From assembly GCF_000759855.1 (NCBI RefSeq), contig NZ_JNAI01000010.1:248001-312000 (forward strand): a stretch of DNA of 64,000 nucleotides, read 5' to 3'. The position numbers and the translations under genes were made by a program. The notes under the pieces were generated by a model. The model was given only the letters and a program-made list of their open reading frames with translations. It had not been told where the DNA came from and made no database searches. Below, one piece after another: positions 1 to 10,391 of the stretch. The DNA comes from Prochlorococcus marinus str. MIT 9107 (lineage in GTDB: Bacteria > Cyanobacteriota > Cyanobacteriia > PCC-6307 > Cyanobiaceae). Positions within the stretch are counted from its first letter, which is position 1, and each line of letters opens with the position of its first letter.

Positions 1-366
1 GGAGATTTCGCTTTTTCTGGCGGTTGCACTTCTAAGGTTAATGAAAAACTATCAATTAATTATGCAGCATCTATGACTATGCCAGGACAAGATTACGCAG
101 GTGATTTTGAAGATCAGTTTTCTGCTAGAGCAGGATTTGTTTGGAAATTAGGGAAGGCCACAAAACCTTCTCAAATTACTATGAAAGATAAAAAAGTAAT
201 GGAAAAAAAAATTGAATCACTTGAAAAGGAAAACAAAACAATACTTTCCAAAAATCAAAAATTAGAGAATAAACTTTCTACCTTGATGGCAAGATTAGAA
301 AGACTAGAAAAAGTCGCTTTAGGAGATCTCAAGTCTAAAGATTTGGCAGTTTATTCACTCAAATAA
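1..366 (+). CDS. 3' part of a possible outer-membrane/YadA-anchor-like surface protein
   Basis: The reading frame is open from the first base, so the N-terminus lies outside the window; 121 residues are visible. The first 50 or so alternate polar and hydrophobic residues (KLSINYAASMTMPG, then FSARAGFVWKLG), like the last strands of a beta-barrel such as a trimeric autotransporter anchor. The last 65 residues (MEKKIESLEKENK onward) have a heptad pattern typical of a coiled coil. In classical YadA anchors the barrel is the very C-terminus, so a coiled coil after it is odd. The outer-membrane assignment is inferred from pattern only. It converges on argJ, with a hairpin between them. Confidence 0.5.
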   Translation, partial: GDFAFSGGCTSKVNEKLSINYAASMTMPGQDYAGDFEDQFSARAGFVWKLGKATKPSQITMKDKKVMEKKIESLEKENKTILSKNQKLENKLSTLMARLERLEKVALGDLKSKDLAVYSLK

Positions 367-466
367 ACTCAATATTTAGTGTTTTATTTTGATTTTTATT
401 CCTAAGATTACCTGTTACCTCTAAAGCACTGTTTTATTAGTGTTTCATACTTTATCCTATTCGCTA

Positions 467-491
467 AGATCCCTTGCGGTGCAATGGATCT
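467..491. terminator. Hairpin between convergent genes
   Basis: AGATCC (467-472) pairs with GGATCT (486-491), and TTGC (474-477) pairs with GCAA (481-484) around a GGT loop, with one C/T mismatch between the stems. It lies 4 bases past the argJ stop and 100 bases past the previous gene's stop. There is no clear T-run on either strand, so it may be a bidirectional or weak terminator. Confidence 0.45.
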
Positions 492-494
492 CAA

Positions 495-1733
495 TTAAGT
501 CGTATATTCGCTATTTATTTCAACATACTTTTTAGACAAATCACATCCCCATGCAGTGCCCTTGGATTCGCCAGAATTCAGGTCAAGTATAATATGCAAA
601 ATATCGTCTACTAAATATTTACCTTTCATTCTTGATTGCATATAGTGGATCACTTTTGATGAATCATATTGTATGAAATTTCCCTTTTTCAAAATCTGAT
701 AATCACCTATAAACAAATCGACTTCATTAAGATTAAATTTAATACCAGAATTACCTGCTGCTGAGATAATTCTTCCCCAATTTGGATCACAGCCATGTAT
801 TGCAGTTTTTACCAATGCAGAATTACATATAGATTTTGCAACCATAATTGCATCATCAATATTTTTTGCTCCTTTAACTAAAACTTCTAATAAACAATTT
901 GCTCCCTCTCCATCTCTTGCAATATTTTTTGCCAAGTTTTGACACACAATATCAATTCCTTTTTGGATGATTGGAAAAAATTTTTTATCAATTTTATCTC
1001 CTGCATTTATTCCAACGAATGCATCATTTGTGCTTGTCTCTCCATCAACTGATATTGCGTTAAAAGATTTTTGAACGGCAATGGAAATCATTTCATCCCA
1101 TTCTTCTTTATCAATACCCGCATCACATGTTAGAAAAGCAAGCATTGTAGCCATATTGGGATAAATCATTCCTGATCCTTTTGCCAATCCTGCTATTTTT
1201 ATTTTTTTACCTTGAATAATCGTCTCTATTAAAACTTTTTTCGGAGTCAAATCAGTAGTTAAAATTGCTTCTGCTGCATTTTGAAAATTATTAATTTTTA
1301 AATCACTCACTAAATTCGGTAAATTTTTTACTAAATTATTTATTTCTATAGGGACACCGATTAAACCAGTTGAGCACATCAAAACTTCCTCTTCTTTTAT
1401 TCCTAAAAGTTTTGCAATCTTTGCTGTAGCAATTTGAAAATGTTTAAGTCCAAGATTTCCTGTGCATGCATTTGCTTGTCCAGAATTAATTAGTATTGCG
1501 CGTAGAAAACCTGAAGATTTTTTAATCCTTTTCTCAGAAATATCTACACAAGAAGCGCGAACTATTGATTGGGTAAACTTACCGCTAAAGATGCTTCCTT
1601 CTGGAGCAAGTATAAGTGCTAAATCTTTCTTATTAGAAGCTTTTAATCCAGCAGATATTCCAGCAAAAAGAAAACCGCTGGGTGTTGCATTACCTTCATC
1701 AACAAATGACCAAATGGAATCAGACTGGCTCAA
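495..1733 (-). CDS. argJ: ArgJ, bifunctional ornithine/glutamate N-acetyltransferase
   Basis: It transfers acetyl from N-acetylornithine to glutamate, recycling the acetyl group in cytosolic arginine synthesis, and may also use acetyl-CoA. The 412-residue length is normal. The motif NSGQANACTG lies at about 83-92. The self-cleavage site that makes alpha and beta chains is in YPNMATML, with the nucleophile Thr at about residue 196. The chosen start is a TTG. It is divergent from coaE with about 75 bases between them. argH, another arginine gene, lies far away at 52-54 kb, so the pathway is dispersed. Confidence 0.95.
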   Translation of the reverse strand: MSQSDSIWSFVDEGNATPSGFLFAGISAGLKASNKKDLALILAPEGSIFSGKFTQSIVRASCVDISEKRIKKSSGFLRAILINSGQANACTGNLGLKHFQIATAKIAKLLGIKEEEVLMCSTGLIGVPIEINNLVKNLPNLVSDLKINNFQNAAEAILTTDLTPKKVLIETIIQGKKIKIAGLAKGSGMIYPNMATMLAFLTCDAGIDKEEWDEMISIAVQKSFNAISVDGETSTNDAFVGINAGDKIDKKFFPIIQKGIDIVCQNLAKNIARDGEGANCLLEVLVKGAKNIDDAIMVAKSICNSALVKTAIHGCDPNWGRIISAAGNSGIKFNLNEVDLFIGDYQILKKGNFIQYDSSKVIHYMQSRMKGKYLVDDILHIILDLNSGESKGTAWGCDLSKKYVEINSEYTT

Positions 1734-1808
1734 TCTCTTTTATATTTTAATTCATACTAACTACTACTTAATACTAAAGAAACAGGTAATTAGATTATTA
1801 TTAAATAT

Positions 1809-2426
1809 ATGAATATTCCTCAAAAATTAAAAAATAAACAAAGAAGAATTGGTTTGACAGGAGGTATTGCATGTGGGAAGTCAACCATAACAAATTATAT
1901 TAGAGAATATAAAAATATTCCGATACTAGATGCAGATAATTTATCAAGAGAATTAACCAAACCAAACACATATGGATATAAAAAAATCTTAAATTATTTT
2001 GGAAATCAAATAATTGATAGTACAAATAATTCGGAGAAATTAATAGATAGAAAACTTTTAAAAAAAATTATTTTTAATAATACAGAAAGTAAAAAATGGA
2101 TTGAAAAGCTGCTGCATCCCTTAATCAAAGAAAAAATGATAGATGAATGTAGTCAATACAAAAATAATCAAACTATATTATTAGTGATTCCACTATTATT
2201 TGAAGCAAAATTTGAAGATATTTGTACTGAAATATGGTTAGTTCATTGTCCAGCAGAACTACAAAAGGAAAGACTTATTAAGCGAGATAAAATTAGCGAA
2301 AAAGAAGCCTATGAAACCATAAATCTACAATTAAGTTTTGAAAAAAAAAGAAACCTTTCGGATGTTATTTTGAATAATTCAGATGATCAAAATAAATGGA
2401 TCAATACGATAAGAGAGCTTATTTAA
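1809..2426 (+). CDS. coaE: CoaE, dephospho-CoA kinase
   Basis: It performs the last step of coenzyme A synthesis, phosphorylating the 3'-OH of dephospho-CoA with ATP. The P-loop GLTGGIACGKST is at residues 15-26, DADNLSREL follows as the substrate region, and the lid segment HCPAELQKERLIKRD is present. The 205-residue length is standard. It starts with ATG, lies divergent to argJ, and ends 4 bases before the convergent gatB stop. Confidence 0.95.
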   Translation: MNIPQKLKNKQRRIGLTGGIACGKSTITNYIREYKNIPILDADNLSRELTKPNTYGYKKILNYFGNQIIDSTNNSEKLIDRKLLKKIIFNNTESKKWIEKLLHPLIKEKMIDECSQYKNNQTILLVIPLLFEAKFEDICTEIWLVHCPAELQKERLIKRDKISEKEAYETINLQLSFEKKRNLSDVILNNSDDQNKWINTIRELI

Positions 2427-2430
2427 CAAT

Positions 2431-3903
2431 TTAATTATTCAACTTTTCTGCAAGAAGTTTATTTGCAAGTTTAGGATCAGCTTTACCTTTTGTTCTTTTC
2501 ATAAGTTGGCCAACAAAAAAACCAATTAATTTCGTTTTACCATTTCTAAATGCTTCAACTTCATTAGGATATTGAGCAAGAAGTTCATTAATTATTGGCA
2601 AAATACTTGCAGAATCAGATATCATTGCTAAACCTTTTTCTTCAACTAAATTTTGCGGTGAAATATTGTTTTGAATTAGTTCAGGTAAAATTTCTTTTGC
2701 AATTTTTCCACTAATAGTTTTTTTTGAAATCATATTAATCATTTCAGCAAGATTTTGAGGACTAAGCTTTAATTGACTAAAACTAAGTTTGTTTGCCTTT
2801 AAATAGCCCACAATATCACTTGTCACCCAATTTGAAGCTAGTTTAGGCTCAGCACCATTAGCTACTGTTTCTTCAAAAAAATTTGCCATGTTAATTTCAT
2901 CAGAAATTACCCTTGCATCATATGCAGACAAACCAAATTCATTCACATATTTATTTCTTTTCTTTGAAGGTAATTCTGGGAGTTCATTAACCCATATTTC
3001 TTTTTGTGCTTTTGAAATTTCAATTGGTCCCAAGTCAGGATCAGGAAAATATCTATAGTCACTACTACCCTCTTTTAATCGCATACTTTTTGTTAATTGC
3101 CTAGCTTCATCCCACAACCTTGTTTCTTGGTAGATTTCTCCCCCATTTTCGTAAACTTCTATTTGTCTGGCTATCTCATAATCACAAGCCTTTTGAATTG
3201 CGGAAAATGAATTCATGTTTTTAATTTCCACTTTGGTACCAAAAGGAGCGTTAGGTCCTTTTCTTACTGAAATATTGACATCACATCTTAATGAACCCTC
3301 CTGCATATTTCCATCTGATACACCTAGATATCTAACTGTTCTTCTAATCTCAGCAGCATATTCAGATGCTTCTCTACCTGTTCTAATATCTGGTTTACTT
3401 ACAATCTCACAAAGTGCTATTCCAGCACGATTGTAATCAACTAAGGAGTACTTAGAGCCAGCTAATCTATCACTACCTGAATGAACTAATTTGCCAGCGT
3501 CTTCTTCCATGTGTAGCCTTTCAATACCAATTTTTTTTATATAAGATTCTTTATCTTTTTCGATTATTTCAACTTCTAACCAGCCATTTTCAGCTAAAGG
3601 CTCATCAAATTGTGAAATTTGATAATTTTTTGGCAGATCAGGATAAAAATATTGTTTTCTATCAAATTTACAGTGTTCTGCAACATTTAAATTTAATGCT
3701 AAAGAGGTTTTCACTGCATACTCAAGCACAGTTTCATTCAAAACTGGAAGAGTTCCTGGTAAACCGCAAACTACTGGGTCTATATGCGTATTAGGCGCAT
3801 CACCAAAAGCTGTTGAAGCAGATGTAAATATTTTACTTTTCGTATTAAGCTGTACATGGGTTTCTAAACCAATCACAGCTTCCCAAGATTCAAAATTGTT
3901 CAT
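2431..3903 (-). CDS. gatB: GatB, Asp/Glu-tRNA amidotransferase subunit B
   Basis: This is the tRNA-binding kinase subunit of GatCAB, which converts Glu-tRNA(Gln) to Gln-tRNA(Gln) and, where needed, Asp-tRNA(Asn) to Asn-tRNA(Asn). The N-terminal signature VIGLETHVQLNTKSKIF is intact. GSLRCDVNISVR and the YRYFPDPDLGP block follow, and a C-terminal YqeY-like tail ends the protein at 490 residues, a normal length. gatA and gatC are not in this window. It is divergent from thiO by about 80 bases. Confidence 0.96.
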   Translation of the reverse strand: MNNFESWEAVIGLETHVQLNTKSKIFTSASTAFGDAPNTHIDPVVCGLPGTLPVLNETVLEYAVKTSLALNLNVAEHCKFDRKQYFYPDLPKNYQISQFDEPLAENGWLEVEIIEKDKESYIKKIGIERLHMEEDAGKLVHSGSDRLAGSKYSLVDYNRAGIALCEIVSKPDIRTGREASEYAAEIRRTVRYLGVSDGNMQEGSLRCDVNISVRKGPNAPFGTKVEIKNMNSFSAIQKACDYEIARQIEVYENGGEIYQETRLWDEARQLTKSMRLKEGSSDYRYFPDPDLGPIEISKAQKEIWVNELPELPSKKRNKYVNEFGLSAYDARVISDEINMANFFEETVANGAEPKLASNWVTSDIVGYLKANKLSFSQLKLSPQNLAEMINMISKKTISGKIAKEILPELIQNNISPQNLVEEKGLAMISDSASILPIINELLAQYPNEVEAFRNGKTKLIGFFVGQLMKRTKGKADPKLANKLLAEKLNN

Positions 3904-3982
3904 TATTAAATGTCTCTTTATTAATAATATTGGATATAAGGTAAAAGAGGACTAAAACACAATTAAAAATATTAAATATTAA

Positions 3983-5092
3983 ATGACTAAAGAAACAAAA
4001 AATTCAATTTTAATTATTGGCGGTGGACTGATAGGTTTATCTATTGCTTACGAATTTGCTAGAAATAATTTCAAAGTTTTAGTTTTAAGCAAAAACAGAA
4101 GTGAATCAGCTGGATTCGTTGCAGCAGGAATGTTAGCAACTCATGCTGAAGGTCTTGAAGATGAGTTATTAAAGTTTGGACAAAACAGCCAAAGCCTAAT
4201 TCCAAAATGGATAAAAAGTATTGAAAAAGATAGCTGTATTAAATGCGGTTTAAAGAAATGTGGGATATTAGTTCCTTTTAAAAACAGAGAAGAACTTAAA
4301 GAATTTCCTACTTATAAATACGGAAGGTATTTAAATCAAAAAGATCTTCAAAGAGAAATTAATGGAATAAATTCGATTTGGAAACATGGTTTACTTTTTG
4401 AACAGGATGGACAGATAGATAACCGAAGAAGACTGATGCGTGCACTTGAAAGGGCATGCTCCATGAATGGAGTCAAATTTCAAGAAGGATCAGAAGTACA
4501 GGATTTGACCGTAGAAAAGAACAAAATTACTGGTGCAACAATCCTAAATGCGACCGGGGAACTTAAAAAAATTAACTGTGAAAAAGCAATTTTATGCAGC
4601 GGTGCTTGGAGTAAAAAAATTTTTAATAAGATTCCAGTATTTCCTGTAAAAGGACAAATGCTCTCAATACAAGGTCCAGCAAATTTTTTGAAAAGAGTTA
4701 TTTTTGGACCAAAAACTTATCTAGTACCTCGTGATGATGGACTTATTATCGTTGGAGCTACAGTTGAAAAAGATTCAAAATTTAATAAAGGAAATACTCC
4801 TAGTGGTATAAATCAACTGCAAGAAGGTATACGCTCTTTATTACCTGAAGCAATTAATTGGCCACAAATGGAACATTGGTGGGGATTTAGGCCTTGCACA
4901 CCAGACTTTAAACCAATACTTGGAAAATCTAAAATTGAAAACCTATTTCTGGCTACTGGACATTATAGAAATGGGGTTTTATTCTCTGCAATAACAAGTG
5001 ATCTTATTTTTAAATTAGTTCAAAACAAAAGTCTTAAAGAAACAGAAATAAACTTTCTTGAAAAATTTAGTATAGAGAGATTTGAGAATTAA
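3983..5092 (+). CDS. thiO: ThiO-like glycine oxidase, FAD-dependent
   Basis: This is a DAO-family flavoenzyme. In cyanobacteria ThiO oxidises glycine to the imine used by ThiG to build the thiazole of thiamine. The FAD-binding loop IIGGGLIGLSIAYEF is at residues 11-25. AAGMLATHAEG and the C-terminal ATGHYRNGVLFS, typical of glycine oxidases, are present. At 369 residues it has normal length. Another D-amino-acid oxidase specificity is possible. The other thiamine gene here, thiL (42 kb), is unlinked. Confidence 0.85.
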   Translation: MTKETKNSILIIGGGLIGLSIAYEFARNNFKVLVLSKNRSESAGFVAAGMLATHAEGLEDELLKFGQNSQSLIPKWIKSIEKDSCIKCGLKKCGILVPFKNREELKEFPTYKYGRYLNQKDLQREINGINSIWKHGLLFEQDGQIDNRRRLMRALERACSMNGVKFQEGSEVQDLTVEKNKITGATILNATGELKKINCEKAILCSGAWSKKIFNKIPVFPVKGQMLSIQGPANFLKRVIFGPKTYLVPRDDGLIIVGATVEKDSKFNKGNTPSGINQLQEGIRSLLPEAINWPQMEHWWGFRPCTPDFKPILGKSKIENLFLATGHYRNGVLFSAITSDLIFKLVQNKSLKETEINFLEKFSIERFEN

Positions 5093-5095
5093 ATT

Positions 5096-5554
5096 CTAAT
5101 TTTCAGATCGCCATTTTGAATCAGAAGTTTCCCACTCGCATAATTCGTCTTCGCTAAACCATAGATTAATTTCAAATTTTGCTGTGTCTTCTCCATCAGA
5201 ACCATGAATTATATTTCTCCCGATATCAATAGCTAAATCACCTCTAATTGTACCAGGCTCTGCTTCAAGAGGCTTTGTTGCACCTATTAACTTTCTAGCG
5301 CTCAAAATAACTCCTTCTCCTTGCCAAACCATGGCAACTACTGGACCACTTGAAATAAAATTTACTAAATCACCAAAAAAGGGTCTTTCTTTATGAACTC
5401 CATAATGATTTTGAGCAAGATCTTTTGAAGGAATTAATTGCTTTAAACCAACCAATTTAAATCCTTTTTTTTCAAATCTGCCTATAATCTCAGAAACATA
5501 TCCTCTTTGAACTCCATCTGGTTTAATTGCAATAAACGTTCTCTCTTGAGTCAT
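5096..5554 (-). CDS. ndk: Ndk, nucleoside diphosphate kinase
   Basis: It equilibrates nucleoside di- and triphosphates by a ping-pong mechanism through a phosphohistidine. The catalytic His is at about residue 117 in NIIHGSD, and the N-terminal [15 protein letters not shown] is canonical. The length of 152 residues is standard. It converges with thiO, with 3 bases between the stops, and is divergent from speA by 121 bases. Confidence 0.97.
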   Translation of the reverse strand: MTQERTFIAIKPDGVQRGYVSEIIGRFEKKGFKLVGLKQLIPSKDLAQNHYGVHKERPFFGDLVNFISSGPVVAMVWQGEGVILSARKLIGATKPLEAEPGTIRGDLAIDIGRNIIHGSDGEDTAKFEINLWFSEDELCEWETSDSKWRSEN

Positions 5555-5675
5555 TTAATTAATAATCACTATTTAGTATATTCAACTTTTAGGTGGTAAC
5601 TTGGCAAGTAATCATTAAAATATAAAATATCGTTTTTAGTTATTTTCAAAACATTTTTAATTTCTGATAAATAAA

Positions 5676-7622
5676 TTGACCAATTTTGAGCCAAAAAAAT
5701 TAAATAAAGATTGGACTATTGAAGATAGTATTTCGACTTACAACATCGATAAGTGGGGTGATAAATATTTTTCTATTAATTCCAAAGGCAATATCTCAGT
5801 AACCAAAGATAAAAAATCAGCAGAAAAGATTGATCTTTTTCAGCTTGTCAAAGAACTTAAAAGTAGAGAAATAAATACCCCATTAATTATAAGATTTAAC
5901 GATATATTGAGAGATCGAATAAATGAATTAAATGACGCTTTTTTAAAAGCAATAAAAACTTATAAATATAAGAATATTTATCAAGGCGTTTTTCCTGTAA
6001 AATGCAATCAACAGAAGAATGTACTGAAAAAAATAATAGAGTTTGGAAGCCCATGGAATTTTGGTTTAGAAGTAGGAAGTAAATCAGAATTATTAATTGG
6101 CCTTGCACTACTTGAAAACCAAAATTCATTGTTAATATGCAACGGATATAAAGATAAAAATTATATTGAGATTGCTACATTAGCCAGAAAACTCAAAAAA
6201 AATCCAATAATAGTTATTGAACAACGTGATGAGGTTAAAAGAATTATTCAAGCAGTTCAGGATCTTAACTCGACCCCTTTGCTAGGAATTAGAGCAAAGT
6301 TATCAAGTAAAAGCAGTGGGAGGTGGAGCAAATCTGTTGGAGATAATTCCAAATTTGGGTTATCAATCCCCGAAATCATGTCAACAATAAAAGAACTTAA
6401 AGAGGCAAATTTGATAAAAGAAATGAAATTGCTTCATTTTCATGTAGGAAGTCAAATAAGTGACATTGCTGTAATAAAAGATACATTACAAGAGGCTAGT
6501 CAGATATATGTTCAACTGTGCAAACTAGGAGCCCCAATGAAATATATCGACGTTGGTGGAGGATTAGGTATAGATTTCGATGGAACTAAAACTTCCTCCA
6601 ACACTTCTACAAATTATTCTCTTCAAAATTATGCTAACGATGTAATCGCAACAATAAAAGATTCATGTCAATTAAATAAAATTGAACATCCAATTATAAT
6701 CTCAGAAAGCGGAAGAGCAATAATTAGTCATTGTTCAGTTTTAATTTTTAATGTATTAGGCACAAGCAATGTAAATTCCAAACTAGAATTTTTTGATGGG
6801 AAAAATCAATCCTTAATAATTTCAAATCTACTTGAAACTTTCTATGAACTAAAAAAACTCAATAATAAAAAGATAAATTTATCTGAAATAATTGAACTAT
6901 GGAACGATGCAAAAAAGTTTAAGGAAGATTGCTTAGTGGCGTTTAGATTAGGATTCTTAAGTTTAGAAGAAAGAGCTTATGCCGAAGAACTGACTTGGGC
7001 TTGCGCAAAAGAAATTGCTAACAACTTGAGTAATGATGAAATCAATCATCCTAATTTATCTGAAATCACAGAGACACTTGCATCAACTTATTATGCAAAT
7101 TTATCTATCTTTAAATCTATTCCAGATAGCTGGGCAATTAATCAAATTTTTCCAATAGTACCAATACATAGGCACTTAGAAGAGCCATTCTGCTTAGGCA
7201 ACTTTGCCGATTTAACTTGTGATTCAGATGGAAAACTAAATAGTTTTATCGATAATGGCAAAATTAAATCATTGCTAAATTTACATAAACTAGAGCAAGA
7301 TAAAGATTATTTAATTGGAATTTTCATGACTGGAGCCTATCAAGAAGCACTAGGAAACTTTCACAATTTATTCGGCAATACAAACGTTGTTCATATTGAT
7401 ATCAATCATGAAAATACGTACAAGATTAAAAATATTATTAAAGAAGATAGTAAATCTGAAATTTTGCAATTATTGGATTACCATTCAGCTTCTTTGGTTG
7501 AAGCTATAAGAATTAATACTGAATCAGCGATTGACCAAAAAAATTTAACTATTGAAGAGGCAAGAAAATTAATTGATCAAATCGAGATAAGTCTAAGAAA
7601 AAGTAGTTATTTGTCAGAATAA
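5676..7622 (+). CDS. speA: SpeA, biosynthetic arginine decarboxylase
   Basis: This PLP enzyme converts arginine to agmatine for polyamine synthesis. It has the fold III (alanine-racemase-like) barrel, with the PLP lysine at about residue 109 in [17 protein letters not shown] and [12 protein letters not shown] follow, and the C-terminal domain has FMTGAYQE. The 648 residues match the family. The best start is TTG at 5676; no strong Shine-Dalgarno is visible. Its 3' end overlaps the convergent alaS by 16 bases. Confidence 0.95.
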   Translation: MTNFEPKKLNKDWTIEDSISTYNIDKWGDKYFSINSKGNISVTKDKKSAEKIDLFQLVKELKSREINTPLIIRFNDILRDRINELNDAFLKAIKTYKYKNIYQGVFPVKCNQQKNVLKKIIEFGSPWNFGLEVGSKSELLIGLALLENQNSLLICNGYKDKNYIEIATLARKLKKNPIIVIEQRDEVKRIIQAVQDLNSTPLLGIRAKLSSKSSGRWSKSVGDNSKFGLSIPEIMSTIKELKEANLIKEMKLLHFHVGSQISDIAVIKDTLQEASQIYVQLCKLGAPMKYIDVGGGLGIDFDGTKTSSNTSTNYSLQNYANDVIATIKDSCQLNKIEHPIIISESGRAIISHCSVLIFNVLGTSNVNSKLEFFDGKNQSLIISNLLETFYELKKLNNKKINLSEIIELWNDAKKFKEDCLVAFRLGFLSLEERAYAEELTWACAKEIANNLSNDEINHPNLSEITETLASTYYANLSIFKSIPDSWAINQIFPIVPIHRHLEEPFCLGNFADLTCDSDGKLNSFIDNGKIKSLLNLHKLEQDKDYLIGIFMTGAYQEALGNFHNLFGNTNVVHIDINHENTYKIKNIIKEDSKSEILQLLDYHSASLVEAIRINTESAIDQKNLTIEEARKLIDQIEISLRKSSYLSE

Positions 7623-10273
7623 TTTTCTAAAAAATTGTGCAAATGATTTTTTGCATAATTTAAAGCATCATTTAACTTATCAATATCTTTTGCGCCTGCT
7701 TGAGCAAAATTAGGCTTCCCTCCGCCTCCTCCCGAACAAATCCTTGCAATTTTATTAATTAATTTCCCTGCATGAAATCCTATTTTTACTGCATCATCTC
7801 CAAAAGAAACTACAAATAACAACTTTCTGTTTTCTGAATTTGGTATACCCCCAAGAATAACTAATGATTTATTACCTAATTGAGAAGTTAAATTTAACGC
7901 TGCAGATTGCAAAGAATTGCCATCTAAGCCATCAATTTGATTTACTAATATTGAGAAAGAATTCACTATTTCTGCGGATGATTGAAGAGAGGAGTATTTA
8001 AAAAACGCAATTTGATCTTTCATTTTTTTAATCTCTTTATTCTTTCTTATGAGTTCTAATTGAAGATTATTAACCCTATCAAAAAGTTGAATAGGATTTG
8101 CTTTTAACAAATCACTTAGTTGATTTACTAAAGAATTTCTTTCACTGAAATAGTCGAAAGCTGATTGGCCTGATAATGCTTCGATTCTTCGCACGCCAGC
8201 TGAGATGCCTTCTTCACTAATAATTTTGAAACAACCTAATTCGGATGTAGTTTTGACGTGAGTTCCACCGCATAGTTCCATCGACACACCAGGTACATCT
8301 ACAACTCTTACCTCATCACCATATTTCTCTCCAAACATTGCCAATGCACCCTTCTCAAGAGCTTCACTTTTAGGCATAGTTTGGATAACAAGTGAATGAT
8401 TTTGAATAATCCAAGAATTAACAAGAGACTCAACTTTCCTAATCTGATCTTCTGATACTGGTTTAGAGGCGTTAAAATCAAATCTTAATTTATTAAATGC
8501 GACCAATGAACCTTTTTGACTAACACTTTTATTAACGACTTCCTTGAGAGCAGATTGCAATAAATGTGTGGCCGTATGATTTGCAGAAGCCCTAGCTCTT
8601 TTTGCGGGGTTAACAATAGTTTTAATTATTTGCCCAACAGTCAATAATCCTTTTTTAACTATTCCGTAGTGCAAGAATACATTTTTTTTACGAACAACTT
8701 TATCCACGAATACCTCTAGTTCTGAATCTATGGAACAAATGATTCCGTTGTCTCCAACTTGGCCGCCAGATTCTCCATAAAAGGAAGTTTGATCAAGAAC
8801 AATTTGAACTCTTTGCCCTTCAGATGCATCCTTGACTAATTTTGAGTCAAGAAATATACCTTGTATTTTTGCTTCTGAATTCAAACAATCTTCACCATTA
8901 AAAATAGTTTTATTAAATGAATCTATTTCTCGTTCTAATGAACCCTCAAGAGTTAAATCGATATTACTTGAAGCAGCTTTAGCTCTCTCTTTTTGTGCAT
9001 CCATTGCTCTATTAAAACCCTCTATATCAACGCTAATATGATTTTCTTCAGCAATTTCTTCTGTAAGTTCTAATGGAAAACCATAGGTATCATAAAGTTC
9101 AAAAGCTTTAAAACCATTAATTAATTTCTGCCCTGAAGAAATTATCTCATCTAGCAATTTCTCTCCCCTATCAAGAGTTTCTCTAAATCTTACTTCCTCA
9201 ATTTTTATCTCGCTCAAAATTAAGTCTTTATTATTTTTTAAATCTGGATAATTATTTTCCATTAATTTAATCCCTACATTTGCGATATCTGACAGAAACT
9301 CTTTTTTTATTCCTAATAATCTCCCATGCCTAACCATTCTTCTAAGAAGCCTTCTTAATATATATCCCCTTCCAAGATTGCTTGCTAAAACTCCGTCAGA
9401 AATTAAATGTATAACGGCTCTTGTATGATCACCAAGAATTTTGAAAGAGACTTTAGTTCTCTCATCAGAAGAAAAATAATCGATGCTTGAAATCTCTGAA
9501 GCCTTCTTAATGATCGGAAATATCAAATCGGTTTCATAGTTATTACTTTTCCTTTGGAGAATTTGTGCCACTCTCTCAAGACCCATTCCGGTATCAATAT
9601 TTTTAAATTTTAAATCTGTTAATTTTCCTTTAGAATCACGATTATATTGCATAAATACAAGATTATAAAATTCAATAAAACGATCTCCATCTTCTAAGTC
9701 AATATTTTTCAAGCCTTTATCAGGATTAAAATCATAATAAAGTTCAGAACAAGGACCACATGGACCAGTTTTACCTGAGGACCAAAAATTATCCTTCTCA
9801 CCAAGTTTTACTATTCTATCTGGGTGAATACCAATTTCTTCTCTCCAAATTTTTGCCGAATCCTCGTCTTCTTTAAAGACGCTTACAATAATATTTTGAG
9901 GAGAAAGTTGATAAATGTTAGTAACTAATTCCCAAGCCCATTGAATTGCCTCTCTCTTAAAATAATCTCCAAAAGAGAAATTCCCAAGCATTTCAAAAAA
10001 AGTATGGTGTCTAGCTGTAACTCCAACATTTTCTATATCGTTTGTTCTTATGCACTTTTGAATAGAAGTGGCCCTTTTTGATGGTCTTTCTTTTAAACCT
10101 AAAAAAACTGGTTTAAAAGGCAGCATTCCAGCTATTGTGAGCATAACCGTAGGATCATCTGGAATTAAAGATGCGCTTGGAATGATTTTATGTAATTTGT
10201 CACTATAAAAATTTAAAAAAGCATTTCTTATCTCATCTCCAGTAATTATTTTTTTAACTAGTTGAGATGTCAT
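7607..10273 (-). CDS. alaS: AlaS, alanyl-tRNA synthetase
   Basis: It charges tRNA(Ala) and edits mischarged Ser/Gly. The class II aminoacylation domain is N-terminal. The editing-domain zinc motif [12 protein letters not shown] and the later CGGTH are present, followed by a C-terminal DHHA1 domain ending in [18 protein letters not shown]. Full length at 888 residues. It converges with speA (16-base overlap) and is divergent from the flavodiiron gene by 118 bases. Confidence 0.97.
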   Translation of the reverse strand: MTSQLVKKIITGDEIRNAFLNFYSDKLHKIIPSASLIPDDPTVMLTIAGMLPFKPVFLGLKERPSKRATSIQKCIRTNDIENVGVTARHHTFFEMLGNFSFGDYFKREAIQWAWELVTNIYQLSPQNIIVSVFKEDEDSAKIWREEIGIHPDRIVKLGEKDNFWSSGKTGPCGPCSELYYDFNPDKGLKNIDLEDGDRFIEFYNLVFMQYNRDSKGKLTDLKFKNIDTGMGLERVAQILQRKSNNYETDLIFPIIKKASEISSIDYFSSDERTKVSFKILGDHTRAVIHLISDGVLASNLGRGYILRRLLRRMVRHGRLLGIKKEFLSDIANVGIKLMENNYPDLKNNKDLILSEIKIEEVRFRETLDRGEKLLDEIISSGQKLINGFKAFELYDTYGFPLELTEEIAEENHISVDIEGFNRAMDAQKERAKAASSNIDLTLEGSLEREIDSFNKTIFNGEDCLNSEAKIQGIFLDSKLVKDASEGQRVQIVLDQTSFYGESGGQVGDNGIICSIDSELEVFVDKVVRKKNVFLHYGIVKKGLLTVGQIIKTIVNPAKRARASANHTATHLLQSALKEVVNKSVSQKGSLVAFNKLRFDFNASKPVSEDQIRKVESLVNSWIIQNHSLVIQTMPKSEALEKGALAMFGEKYGDEVRVVDVPGVSMELCGGTHVKTTSELGCFKIISEEGISAGVRRIEALSGQSAFDYFSERNSLVNQLSDLLKANPIQLFDRVNNLQLELIRKNKEIKKMKDQIAFFKYSSLQSSAEIVNSFSILVNQIDGLDGNSLQSAALNLTSQLGNKSLVILGGIPNSENRKLLFVVSFGDDAVKIGFHAGKLINKIARICSGGGGGKPNFAQAGAKDIDKLNDALNYAKNHLHNFLENYSDK

Positions 10274-10391
10274 TTATACAAAAAAAAGAACAAAAAATTA
10301 ATATAAAGCGTAATTGCGGTTATTTCGCAAAAATAATCACGCAGATTTATATTCTATATAACTAAAGTTAATTTATAAAGATAATTATCCT

